The notes beneath the pieces were generated by a model, which was not told the origin of the DNA, made no database searches, and was given only the letters and a program-made list of their open reading frames with translations. Source: Rhea pennata (lineage: Eukaryota > Chordata > Aves > Rheiformes > Rheidae). Taken from it: a DNA stretch of 64,000 nucleotides. The translations under genes and the position numbers were made by a program. Each line of letters starts with the position of its first letter. Within the stretch, counting starts at the first letter, position 1. The stretch spans positions 11,755,501-11,819,500 of the forward strand of contig NC_084673.1 of the NCBI RefSeq assembly GCF_028389875.1, read 5' to 3'. Of the stretch, positions 52,635 to 64,000 are shown in pieces.

Positions 52635-52838
52635 GTGAGTACCCGGGCCCGCAGCCCCCCACTGGCGGCCGCCCGCCCGCCCCGCCGGTGCCGCAGCCCC
52701 GCCGCGCGGTCCGGTCCGCTGGGCGGCGAGGCGGGTCTGGCCCCCCCGCCCGCGCACGTCGCTCGGGCCGTGGGGCCGGGCCGTGGGGCGCCGCCGGCCT
52801 TCCGAGGCCTGAGGGCGGCGCGGCCCTTTCTCTCGCAG
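52635..52838 (+). other. NUP62CL: NUP62CL first intron (within 5' UTR)
   Basis: The donor GCG|GTGAGT at 52634/52635 and the acceptor TCTCGCAG at 52831-52838 bound a 204-base intron. Exon 1 (ending 52634) is non-coding. Exon 2 begins at 52839, thirteen bases before the ATG in the strong context GCAGCCATGA. Confidence 0.7.
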
Positions 52839-52851
52839 GCCGCCGGCAGCC

Positions 52852-55800
52852 ATGAACCAGTTCAGCTTCGGGTCGGGCGCGGCGGGAGGCGGCTTCACCT
52901 TCGGCACACCGAAGACGGCCGCCGCCGCCACCACGGCCGCGACCGGCTTCTCCTTCTCCACCTCCTCTGCCGCCTCGGGGGGCTTCAGCTTCGGGACGGC
53001 GGCGCAGGCGCCCGCCAGCAGCCAGCCGGCGGGGCTCTTCTCCCTCAGCACGCCGGCCACCACCGCGCAGCCCGCCGCCTTCAGCTTCGGCGCGCAGCCT
53101 GCCGCCACGGCGGCTCCGGCCGGCGCCGTGTTCTCGCTGGGGTGAGTGCCGCGGCCCCGCGCTCGCCGCCCCGGGGCGGGGGTGCTGCGCTTCGGGAGCG
53201 TTCTGGAAAGCACCTCAGAACCGAGCGAGCCCGCTGCTGTGCTGCTGTGAATCCACGCTGCGGTGCAGCACACTCAAAAAGGCATTTAACGAGGCGTCTT
53301 CTTCCCCCCATTCGCTTTTCCATGGGATATTAAGAACAATCAATTCTGTAATTTATTATGTTGCTGAAAGCTTTATGTTCATGTTGCTGCTTCTGAAACG
53401 GGAGTCTGTGCTGGCTGAATGAAGGGGAAGAAGAAAGAATTTGAGATCTTACATGTCTTTCCTGCTGTGGTCAAAACTTGGTGTTCAAAATCTGCCTTTA
53501 CCTAAGCAGGACTATTCAGTCCTTTCAGGAGGCCATAAGCTTTGGAATGGGAATTTGTAGAATCATTTGTTCCTTCACACATTTTCCCTTTTGAAGTAGA
53601 AAAGTATGATTAAAACAGCCCAGGGAGATTCTGCTTGCTCTGATTTTGCCCAAGCAGTGGTAATGTTAATAGGAGTAGAGCGAAGGTTGCCAAGAGCCAA
53701 CATGTTATTGATAGCATTGAAAAGGAGATGTTGCGTAGGTGTGAACTGTGATTTTACAATGTCATCTGCCTTTTGGTTGGGAAAGGGAAGAGACTAGAGA
53801 ATGGTAGATAACTGGATTATTGGCCTTTTTTTTCCAGGTTTATCTCTTACTTTAGTATAAGAATAGAATAAGAATTTACTTTAGAATAGCGCCATTTTTA
53901 AGAAGGGTACTTGAGATAATTATATTAATGGCAAATAATGAAAAAGAAACTCTTTCAAAAAATACAGTTTCTTTCCTAGCTTATGCTTTTTTATTCTGCC
54001 AAATATGCAGCTGCTGCTACTCAGGAAGGCCTTTTGTCATCATTGTAGTTTGTTTGTTAAATTAAAAAAAAAAAGTCTCCATGTAAGAGAAGTGGAAAGG
54101 GAGTTGGATGGAGACTAGCAGTGGGAAGGTAGCTGGAAAAAAGTCTTGTGTTAGTCTGAAGCAGAGGTGGTGACAAGAATGTCACAGTCTTGTCACAGAC
54201 AAGATCTGAGAGAAGAAGCTGTTCCATTCACATCACCATAAATGTTTTGGAGTGCCTTGATGGGAGGAGGTAATTAAGGAGGAGTCAGTAAAAATGGACT
54301 TGATGGTCTATATGATAAGAATTCTAATACAATCTGTACCAAAACTAGATGGCAGTTAGCTTGAAATATGAACCTGAAGTGCACATCTCTTTGAAATTAA
54401 GTGTCTTTTGCTGTCAGCAAATACTCTAGGAAAGCTGATTCTTAGCAGTTCACTGGATATGTCTCAAATGGATTACTTTATTTTTTTTTCCCTAGGGGAA
54501 ATGCACCCAAATTAAATTTGGGAGGCAGTAGCACAACTCAAGCTACAGGTATCACAGGAGGCTTTGGATTTGGTGGCTCTGTACCAGCTAGTGTGCCCTC
54601 AAGTCAAATAGCAGCCCCATCTGGCTTTGTATTTGGCTCTGCTGGTACCACTACCACCACCACCACCACTACTACCACTCAGTCTGGGACAACTGGAGGG
54701 TTTAATTTTTCCAGTGGTAGTACAACTCAGACAGGAACACCCAGCTTCAATATCAGCACTGTAAGCAATGCAACCCCGCAAGCAGCACCCGCGGGGTTGA
54801 CCTTTGGAACAGCACCTGCTGCTTCCACCACTACTGCCACCCTAGGAGCAACAACACAGCCAGCAACTGCCTTCAGCCTTGGGGGACAGTCCTCAGGTGA
54901 GTACCTGGGCTGGAAATGGGGGCTGTAATCAGAAAGCCTGCTGACCTGGAGGGCACCTGGGGCTGGTGTGTGCAGTTCTGCACACAAGTGCACTCATTAG
55001 GCAAGCAAGTATGTCTGTATCCATTTGTTTTTTAATGTTGCAACAGTTGGTAGAGTTTGTATGCATGTCTAAATGAATTAGTGAGTTTGCCACCTGGCTA
55101 GGTCAGTCTGATGAAACAAGGCATCTGTTTATGTGGGAAGTTTCTCAGAACAGCATTTTGGTTTAGCTGTTTCTTATGATATTTGAACTTAACACTGAAA
55201 TGAAGTAACCTGTAAATCCTTAAATTCTGAACGGTCAGTCTTTATTTTGTGACTGTGTATGTGTGAAGTTGAAACTGTGAAGGTCATAAAAGACAAGTAC
55301 AGTGTAAAATGGTATAGAAGGAAAGTAATTGCAGAGATAAGTGGGATACTGATGTTTGAATGTGCCTTGCAGAATTTTGAATGGCTTTGCTGTCAGTACT
55401 TTTTAGGCTGTTGGAGGTGGAGCTTGAGCATTATAAATAGGGATTCCTAAGCTGAGTGGTGTTTAAAAGTATTACTTAAGGGGTTGGAGTCTGAGGCTGA
55501 AATAATTCTGCCACTGAACAGAAGTGTCAGAGTTGCATTTGAAGTGCTTGAGTAAAGCTTTTGGTGGATTTGAGGGATATAGAGGCATGGTTGGGAGTGG
55601 TGAGGAAGGGGAGTGCTCTGCCCAGGATGCTGAGCTGCTGCTGCACTCGGGCAACAAACCTGTCTGTTTCTTCAGAGTCCAGCAAAAACTCAGCCTCCAA
55701 CCTTCAAATATGTGTATTGGTGATAGTACAGTTCTCAGGAAGTATTGTTGCAGTGTGAGGGCTGAAGTTAGAATTGTTCTTAATCTGTGAATCTGTATTA

Positions 55801-58800
55801 GAATTGTTCTTTAAAGATTTTTGTACAACAAAGGAACTTGTTAGCTCTAGTTAATTTTCTTGAAACTGCAGAAATATTTGCTAAATTGAAATTAATATCT
55901 TCCTAAGAGATATTCTTATCTCCAACTTGAATAATGCAGTCATCAGTTTCTCCATAGCAACAGGTTCATCTTTTCTTGAATTTTTTATTTATGCTGCTAC
56001 TTGTTTCAGGTCTAAACTTTGGATCATTGACTTCAACAGCAGCCACTAGTGCACCCACAGGAACGCTGACCAATAGTGCAAGCCAGGCACCCACTCTGTC
56101 CTTTGGAGCCAAACTGGGAGGTATGAGATGATTTAGGAAATAATGATTCAAAGTATAGAGAACCTCCTGTCCTTCTCATTTCTAGTTCTGTCTTCTGGAG
56201 TTTGGAAAAGGGGCTGGATATGTTTGTTAGTGTGAATTTACAGTGGCATCAGTAATCTGTGAAAGTTCACTGAACTGTCCTATTTAATGTACTAGATCTT
56301 GTACTATTCTGTGTGCAGAATTGTGTTCTGTAGTTTTTTTGCAGGGCATTGTGGAACAGAAGCACAAGAAAGTGCAAATGGTACATAGGAAAAGAGAGAG
56401 ACTAGAGGAAGAATACAAGAAAGTGCAGAATTCTCTTGCACGCCAAAAAAAAAAAAAAAAAAAAAAAAAAAGAGATGCAAGTCTCAGTTTGGTTCTTCTG
56501 AAATGTGTTAGAGCTTGACAAGGATCTGCTTATATGAGACTTAACTGTTCTGTTTCTAGTAACATCCACAGCTTCTACGACTGCTGCTACCACCACAACT
56601 TCCCTTCTTGGTTCAACTGGGCCTACACTGTTTGCATCTATAGCAAGTTCCTCAGCACCAACGACATCCACCACCACAGGCCTCTCACGTAAGTCATAAT
56701 ATACAGAATTTATACACTGGAAGAATAATTGATGAGGACACTTCGTGGTATCTGTTGTTAATAAAGCTTCAGATGCTCTTTTAGGGCAATTAAAATAGTC
56801 AGCTGTCCTTGATGTTTGTCACTTTTCCTCTTGTTTCATAGCAAACTTTCTTTAGTGAATTATGGAAGGCTTTGTCCAAAACAAAGCATATTTAATTTCA
56901 GAGTGGGTAGGCAGAGTGGCAATTGTAGCTGTGTTTTTTTTTTTGTATTTTTTTGTATTTTTTTTCTCCTTCTTTTGAGGATAATAACACCACAACTGAG
57001 CTTTCTAGTGGTATATTAGCTTTGTGCCAGGCGGTGCTATGAGTCTGGCTGCATCTGCATTAACAAATGTTGACTCTTAAGTGTTCACAGTCTGTCTTTA
57101 AGAATGGAGTGGCCTGTGGAAGTGGAGATGCAATGTGGTAAAGCCAGATATTCACACAGCTGTATATGTGAAAGTTTTCTGGCAGTAACAAGCATGTTTC
57201 CCCTTGCAAGCTTATTTTCATGACAGGAAATACTTTATCTTATAACTTTAGGTAGTAGACAGGGCTTGACTGGAGTTCTAATAGCTCTTGTTTCCAGCCT
57301 GTAATGAGATGTTTCTATCTTTTTCCAAGCTCATGAGATGAAACACTTTAGCTTGATTTTGGAGGTTAGCTATAGTAAATGGCAAAAAAAAAAAAAAAAA
57401 GTTTTACCAGAGCTGTTACCTAATTATTTCATACCATAATACTGTCTTACACCCAACTCTGAAAAGTTAGATGTTTAAGACTGCTTTTAAGCCTTCAAGC
57501 ATTCTCAGTGTGTGAAGATTTTTGAACCATTATGCTTAGATGATAATAGGTAAACTGCTTCCTGGCAATAAAGAATTGACAGCATGCTTTTGATAGCATG
57601 TTAAATTGTATTACTTTAACAAATAGACTCATGCAGGCCACTCTTAACATGTTTGTTCATATCTGAGAAGTTCATCCTTCAAATATCTGCCAGCATCCAG
57701 TATCTTCTGCTTATTTTAGCAGTTGATAACAGTTAAATGTTGGATGCTTCAAAATAAGTGAAGAGAAATGGTGGTAGCTTGGCACCTGAGTTAACAGAAT
57801 TTCCTGAAAGGATCACAGAGCACTCTGGCTATTTTATAGTTTCATTATTTTTTTTTTCTTCATGTAGTGCTGGGATGTTCCCTCACCAAACAGCAATCAC
57901 TGCTAACGCAAACAAAGATCAGGGGGAGATGAATGGACAGGCAGGGAAGAGCATAACTTTTCAAAGGGAACCCTTATGTAATGGGGTACTCAAACTCCTG
58001 TTTTCTGTTTACAGTGGGTGCCACTTCCACTGGTACAGCCGCTCTTGGAACTCTTGGATTTGGATTAAAAGTTCCTGGGACAACAGCTGCAGCAACAAGC
58101 ACTGTGACTAGTAAGAACTACATGCTGTAAATAAACACTGAATTCAGTGTTCTGTAGTAATAAAGGGCCATGCTGATGTAGCAACACAGCAGTGATAACT
58201 TCTAATTCCCTCCAGTAATTGAAAACAGCAAAATATTTGTTTGGTTTTGATCTTTTTCACCCCCTGAATTCAGTTACAACTTTTAAGTCTATGTCCATAG
58301 TAAAAGACCTTGAGTGAGGACCTTTAGGGCTCTGTTCTAGTTTGGAGTAAGTAAAGTAAAACAGATTAGATACTACGCTAGCCCTCCTATGAAGTTGTAG
58401 AATTGATTTAAGAGGTTAGGGAGAGATGCCTTTATGATGGAAGGGAGAGGTCAAAGACTTGTGGGAGTGTTAGGCAGAGCTGTGTCTCTTCCCTCTGTTT
58501 CCATTCTGTTGTTTCTTCGATATTGTAAGTCTTAGAGTGTAGGATTTCACTAAAAATGCAGAGAAGTGTAGTATTTAAATGTCAACCTTCATGTGAAAAC
58601 TGACAGCAAACTGCTGTTAAATAGTGTTGGGAAGCAGGACTAAGCATCCTTTTCTCGCTGAACTTATGTTTTCAGTGTTGTAACATGGGTGCTGCTCAGC
58701 TGTCAGGAACTTCTTAAGGCTTGTTTCTGGAGTGACTGTGAAGAACTTGAGATCAATGGATAGAAGTACTGCATGACTGGCTGACAGTACTGAGATGTTC

Positions 58801-61800
58801 TTTACCTTTGCAAAAAAACTTAGAAATTATTCTGCAAAAAGCACTGTAGCAGCAATCATGCCAGGCAGGAACTGGGTTTCCTGGTAGACCTATGAGGTCT
58901 AGTATTAAAATAACTAGGGGCTGTATTTGTTTGAATAATGCCCAGGACATATACAGGCTGATAATCCCACATTTTTAAATACCTGTTTGCAGGTATTTAT
59001 AGTCCATTGCTATTGGTGTCAAGATGTTCCTCATTCCCTGCTTATCTCAAATGGGGTTCCCTTTTTGTTAGAAGGGACATACTTGACATAATACAGCATT
59101 GAAGTTAGTTGTAAATTGGATCTGTTCTTGATCTGTTAGATGTCCTCTTTAGTTGTTTAATATTAGTCTTTTCCTTCAGGCTCTTCCTCTGCTCCTGGCG
59201 TAAGCTTTGCTTTGAATCTTAAGCCATTAACTACCACTGGTACCATTGGAGCTGTGACTTCTACAGCTACAATAACCACAGCAACAACCAGGTGAGTGGG
59301 TTTTCTGTAACTATTTTTGATCTGGGCAATAGCTCTCTTAATACTAGTGTCTGGAGGAAGGGGAAATGGGTGCTGTTAGTTGCATTTATACTTTGACTTT
59401 TGATTTTGTGCTCTGTACTATCTTGTGCTGCTTCTCAGCGCACCTCCAGTGATGACTTATGCCCAGCTTGAGAGCTTGATAAACAAGTGGAGTCTAGAAC
59501 TCGAAGATCAAGAGAAACACTTCCTTCATCAAGCTACGCAAGTTAATGCCTGGGATCGGACATTGATAGAGAATGGAGAAAAGGTAAGGTGATGTCTGGT
59601 ATAACTTGATTTTTTTTAACTTAAATTTTTAAAAGATAAAGTGTTACAGATGCAGCAAGCCATCTAGTGGATCTCTGTTTTCTAAAGATAGACTGTCTAA
59701 TATATTTGGATACTTTAAAAACCTAACAATATGTCTGTCTTGATTTTTAGGCATCAAAGCTTTAAAATCTGTTTTGAGTTATATGAACAAGTTATCAGAG
59801 TTCAGCTTTGAGTCAAAGTTTTATTAAATATTTTCTGGTCTACAAGCATATCTATTCCTTGTTTCTAGTAAATATTTGCATAGTACTTGTTTCCTCAGTT
59901 CTTCCATGCCTTTACCAGATGATCTCTGAATTTCCTTATCATTATTAAGTGTATTTTGTTTCTAGATTACTTCATTGCACAGAGAAGTAGAAAAAGTGAA
60001 GCTTGATCAAAAAAGGTAAACTATGGCCCTTGAGATGGTTTTATTTGCATCTTTTTGTGTAGAAGTCCTAGAATGTATGCCACATCTAAACCTGATCTAA
60101 GTTATGTTCAGTGCTAACGTTTCTTTTCTTTTCAGATTGGATCAGGAACTAGATTTTATTCTGTCACAGCAGAAAGAGCTGGAAGACTTGTTGACTCCTC
60201 TGGAGGAGTCTGTGAAGGAACAGAGTGGAACTATCTACTTGCAGCATGCAGATGAAGAAAGGGAAAGAACGTAAGAAATCTGCTGTGAACATGTGATAAG
60301 CAGACTGGGTGGTGTTCAATCAGAAGTAGAGTTAGGATGCATGACAATACTGAACAATAAATATTGAACTATTAGTATCAACCAAGCCTCTTTCACATCT
60401 GTAATCCTGTTTTATGCATTACAGTTTACATTTTGCCCATTAGAAATGAGGGAAGTGGCAACTGTAAGCTCCTTTAATCAGCATGAAAAGCTCTTTCAAT
60501 GTGGATCTAACTAGTTCTTTTCCAAAAGTTTACTAGTTTTGGCATAATTTATTTTAAAAAGTGATTAATTACAGAAGTGATGAGAGCAGAAAGTCCTCTG
60601 CAGCTCAAGCATCCTTGTAAGCCTGTTAAAGTACTGAATCTTAGCAGGATGAAGTGTTTGGTTCAAGAGGCATGAATCTTGAAGAATCTTGTTTAATTCT
60701 GGCATTAACCTTCCAGAAAGCCCTCAGTAATATTGCACATTTATCTCCATAGATTATCACGAGAGCAAAGACATTAGGTGTCATCTAATCTGTGTACTAG
60801 AATGCCTGTCATTGTGCAGTTCCCATGTATCTGCCATGTTTTGGTTGAAAGGCATGGGTGATAATTTGTATTACCTGAAGATACTACAACTGGGAGCAGC
60901 AGGTCTTCTGAGGTGCACAGTGAATATTCTGACCTTGGTTCCTATGCATTTTGCAGATATAAACTGGCTGAAAACATAGATGCTCAGTTAAAGCGTATGG
61001 CACAAGATCTCAAGGACATCATTGAGCACTTGAATACATCAGGAGGCCCAGCAGACACTAGTGACCCAGTAAGTCCAAGCTCTATTTGCATGTTGATAAA
61101 GAGAGACAGAAGGTACTAACAGTTCTAACCCTTCACCTGTCCATTTGTGGATACTTTCCTGCTTGTGGTTTCAACCTTGGAAGAGTATTTTGTTGTATCC
61201 TTAAGCCAGTTCTCTTCTGGCAAGTCATTCTACCACAAAACAAGCCAGCCTGTCATAAAATTACTCTGGAATATATGTTAATTTCAAGAATATCTCATTC
61301 TAGTGTGAACTCCAGCTGTTTTTCTTGTTTACTTCTTATCTAGATAGCAAATTTTTTTTTTAAAAAAAACCAGCAACAGCTACTGCATTTTGTACAGAAC
61401 TTGCCAAAAGGAAGATGCAGAGAAGGCTGCAAGATCAAAACTCTGAAGTGCCTCCAAAACATTTCCTACTAGTACATTTGCATTTGTGCTGAAGAAAATG
61501 AGATTTGAATTATGAGCTCTTTATTACATATTTTTATTACATATTAAATTGATCTTATATTCCTTTTTTTTTTAACTGATAAATGTTTCTTTTTCCCTGG
61601 AAAAATCCCTTTATTCAATAGATTATTGCAGACTTTTTTTTTCTCATTCAGTTTTATTCTTGCTATTTGGAGACTAGTATGATTAATGTGTGCATCTAAG
61701 GTCTGAATTTGACTCAGACCAAGCCACAGGGATATACTCCAAACAAATCTCCTTTCTTGCAATGTAGCATGGCTGCTGTACAGACTTTGGGAAAATAACT

Positions 61801-61995
61801 GCTAGTGAAGCTGTACATATAGGAAATCAGACAGCTTCATGTTTCAAGGTGCAGGGACAGGCTGGTTTTTGCCACTCTTGGGTTTTATGTACTGTAACAA
61901 ATACCTTGTACCCTCTGTTTCTCTTCAGCTTCAGCAGATCTGTAAAATTTTGAATGCACATATGGATTCATTGCAGTGGATTGACCAGAACTCAG
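52852..61995 (+). CDS. NUP62CL: Nucleoporin p62 (multi-exon gene at NUP62CL locus), lacks last coding exon
   Basis: Coding exons are 52852-53141, 54496-54896, 56010-56120, 56560-56688, 58015-58110, 59180-59291, 59439-59583, 59966-60015, 60136-60270, 60957-61068 and 61929-61995. All are GT-AG and in frame, giving 549 residues without a stop. Residues 1-380 are a low-complexity FG-repeat region with FSFG, FTFG, FGFG and FTFG motifs separated by Thr/Ser/Ala-rich spacers, including a run of about ten Thr. Residues 381-549 are the conserved coiled-coil (Nsp1_C) domain, starting PPVMTYAQLESLINKWSLEL and continuing through KVKLDQKRLDQELDF to LNAHMDSLQWIDQNS. p62 sits in the central channel complex with NUP54 and NUP58, and its FG repeats bind transport receptors. 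Mammalian NUP62 ends about 30 residues further, so one last exon is expected beyond 64000. Human NUP62CL is a short diverged protein, whereas this copy is complete. NUP62 is an equally valid name. Confidence 0.93.
54646..54681 (+). repeat. NUP62CL: Coding ACC/ACT trinucleotide repeat (poly-Thr)
   Basis: The second coding exon contains about eleven consecutive ACC/ACT codons giving a polythreonine run in the FG domain. Threonine-rich spacers are normal in p62, but a near-pure ACC stretch can vary in length. Confidence 0.8.
56445..56471 (+). repeat. Poly(A) homopolymer, 27 bases, in NUP62CL intron
   Basis: Run of A between exons 56010-56120 and 56560-56688. It directly follows an A/G-rich, lysine- and glutamate-encoding stretch with the motif ACAAGAAAGTGCA present twice (near 56363 and 56415). 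A second, shorter A17 is at 57384-57400. Confidence 0.8.
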
Positions 61996-64000
61996 GTGAG
62001 AGTCTTCATGCAGCCTTTTATTCCTAAAAATATGAACTATGTTGTGTTTGCATGCTCATGTGGAAATGTTTCTTGAACATAATGAATTCTGAAGATTACT
62101 GAAGAATCTCTTCCCTCTTGCTTCAAAGTATACTTGTTGCTTCCTTGCTTGAAATCTCCTGACCTATATAGGTGTGCTGCTGAGAAGTAATTCCTGGTAC
62201 ACTACTAACATTTCACAAGAAACACTATTTGAAATGCATCAGTGTAAAGCAGAGGACTTGAACCTTGTTGTTTCTTCTATCAAAATACAGTTAAATGTGT
62301 AACCTTCTGAAATGTTCCTGTGTTTCCCTTTGGAATATGAAAGTTAGATTTTGGCTGTGGGGGGTGTTAATGTTAACCATCTGCTGCAAACTGTAGGAAA
62401 GGCAAGCTCAGGTAATATTCTGAACACCATATGTCTGCAAGTGCAGTAATTGAGTGAAAGTGTATTATAGTAGTAATAACTTGAAAAGGTAATGCAGACC
62501 AGAAGCTGCGTTTCATAGTGGAAAATTGGTAGTGTAGTTACTATTGTTTCTTGTCTTAGATTCAGTAGTATACCTGGGTGCTTCCAGAGCTCAACATTTT
62601 TAAAAACAGTGAACTGGCCCTCTTCCCTCTGCTTTTCTGATAGGAATTCTCCCTTTGTCAGATACTCAAAAATTGTTTTTCTATTTTTAACTGATGTTAG
62701 CAGCCACAAGGGAGCACTGTTGACTATAGTGGTGCTGCTCTCACAGTGCTGAATTGCAGCCATCTGGTTGCAGTACTGTCAAAGTAACTTATCTTGGATG
62801 AAAGTAGGCACACTTCCACCATATATATATATGTGTATATATATATTTTTAATGATACTGGTTTATGTCAGGATTGAATTTGGTGTTTTCTAGAAGATCT
62901 ATGCTAACTTATGTATACTAAGCATGCATTTCATCTTGAAATTGATGTTGGTATGTTTCCTGTGGCATCAGAATTCTGGCTTTACTTACAGAATGAAGTT
63001 GAGGATGGCAATCTTTACAGGTTAACTTCTCTCTTTTAAAAACTTACTGGAAGGGAGAAGTTTTGCCAGTCATTTTGTGCTAGAAGTAATTTTTTTTTGC
63101 AAGTCAATAGTTATTATCTTTGCTAGGAACTGTATTTAAATGGTTCAGCTTCAGTGTGGTAGAGGAAGCCCTTCAGATAAGAAAGAAGCAATAAATCTCA
63201 AACTGCATAGCTTTTTACAATAATGATTCATGTGACTTGTATCTATGGAGATCAAGGAGAAGAATTCCTGTTATATGTACTTAAATGGTACATCGCAAAA
63301 GAACATGCGATTCTGAAGTAACCAAAATAGCTGTTGCCATTTGTAATTTAACAAGTAGGCCTGGGACGGATGCATTTTTAACACCTGATCTTAAAATATA
63401 TCTGCACTGTACATAATGTTACAAACTGTTTCCTATGAGATACCTCCAGGGCTGTTTCACAAAAGCAGATGAGCTTTTTCTAAGCATTCATCTCTATTTG
63501 ACTATTAATTTGTCAGACTTCTAAGAATTTTGTGCAACTTCAGCACCTTAATCAAGTTGTTAATTTTTGTTCAGCTTTTCTTGTGCCAAACCAATTAAAT
63601 GGCTTTGCTGAACAGATGCATGATACTGCTCCTTTCATAAGATGGCCACAGTGAAGGGTTCATTTGGATGAGGGCTCCTTAAGTTTTGCCTCAACCAGTT
63701 ACTTTCTTAGTTGTACCCAAGTTATGAATTGAACAGGATTAGATATGAGATAGTAAAGCAGATTTATTTTATGTCAATCACTTGTGTGGTGAATCTTTGA
63801 AAACTGACAAAATGAAAAGTAGGTAGGTATATTTCATATGTTACTGGAAGGTTCTGGGTTTGGCATACTATGGAATAAAACTTAAACTGGAATATCTCCA
63901 AGCTGCAGATTGTTGTAATGTTGCAGACATGTTGATTAACATCTAGTAAGGTTACATGAAATTAAATTAACTACCATAACCTTTGCAATACACAGTTTTT
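61996..64000 (+). other. NUP62CL: NUP62CL last intron, continuing past window
   Basis: This follows the donor CAG|GTGAG of the eleventh coding exon. I searched it for the conserved p62 C-terminal exon (leucine/lysine-rich coil ending in RITFD-like sequence) and did not find it. A TA-rich repeat lies at about 62820-62850. No other gene was recognised. Confidence 0.65.

Larger units (their letters stand above)
51990..53200. promoter_or_regulatory. CpG island, shared bidirectional promoter of DNAAF6 and NUP62CL
   Basis: CpG density is extreme from about 51990 to 53200, including direct GCCGC repeats at about 52230-52285. DNAAF6 is read leftward and NUP62CL rightward. The two start codons are 1.7 kb apart with the island between them. 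Recognisable elements are an RFX X-box, CCAAT boxes in both orientations, a GC box and an ETS core, but no TATA box. Long open frames across the island on both strands are by-products of GC richness. Confidence 0.8.

Noticed and set aside
52020-53333. 437-residue open frame on the plus strand (and a 388-residue one on the minus strand, 52107-53273)
   Set aside because: They run through the CpG island, the 5' UTR intron and the true p62 exon in another frame. The composition is Arg/Ala/Pro/Gly as expected from GC-rich DNA.
62344-62763. 139-residue minus-strand open frame in the last NUP62CL intron
   Set aside because: No resemblance to a known protein and no promoter or poly(A) context.
62988-63020. 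Possible small exon (CTTACAG ... CTTTACAG|GTTAAC) after the eleventh NUP62CL exon
   Set aside because: Its translation does not resemble the conserved p62 C-terminus, so it was not used to finish the gene.
1-64000. CRISPR arrays, operons, ribosome-binding sites, tRNA or rRNA genes
   Set aside because: The DNA is vertebrate nuclear, with spliced genes and CpG islands. No regular spacer-repeat pattern or tRNA-like A/B boxes in a cloverleaf context were noticed.

Overview
The window is vertebrate nuclear DNA, most likely from a bird. The evidence is an old CR1 LINE fragment of sauropsid type, low repeat density, long AT-rich introns and two sharp CpG islands. It also carries three genes whose human orthologues are all on Xq: HDX, DNAAF6 (PIH1D3) and NUP62CL. 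From general knowledge these lie on chicken chromosome 4. All gene models were built by hand from splice sites, reading-frame continuity and remembered family resemblance. No alignment was run.

Layout. (1) 1-27163, plus strand: the 3' half of HDX, a divergent homeobox gene, as six coding exons (255 residues ending in a stop). The second homeodomain is split over the first two exons. The introns hold a CR1 fragment, microsatellites, long A/T homopolymers and two unexplained CpG-dense patches (about 4980-5100 and 24580-24715). (2) 27164-36740: AT-rich DNA with no gene found. The first part is probably HDX 3' UTR. (3) About 36745-37250, minus strand: a broken retroviral envelope transmembrane-subunit relic. 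(4) 37490-39640, plus strand: a CpG island and a compact five-exon gene I do not recognise. It predicts a single-pass membrane protein of about 183-189 residues with signal peptide, transmembrane helix, cysteine-rich juxtamembrane segment, proline-rich stretch and YxxPhi motif. This is the best candidate here for something undescribed. (5) 39640-42830: no gene found, but a very good CTCF-type motif at about 40220. (6) 43489-51167, minus strand: complete DNAAF6 coding region in six exons (196 residues), an axonemal dynein preassembly factor. (7) 51990-53200: a CpG island between DNAAF6 and NUP62CL, with a perfect RFX X-box plus CCAAT, GC-box and ETS sites. It looks like a shared bidirectional promoter. 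(8) 52852 to the window end, plus strand: a full-length-type nucleoporin p62 gene at the NUP62CL locus. Eleven coding exons give 549 residues, with the last coding exon outside the window.

The genes do not form a pathway. HDX is a presumed transcription factor, DNAAF6 a cytoplasmic dynein-arm assembly factor, and p62 a structural part of the central nuclear pore channel. The two head-to-head genes share one promoter island, in which a ciliary X-box sits beside housekeeping-type motifs.
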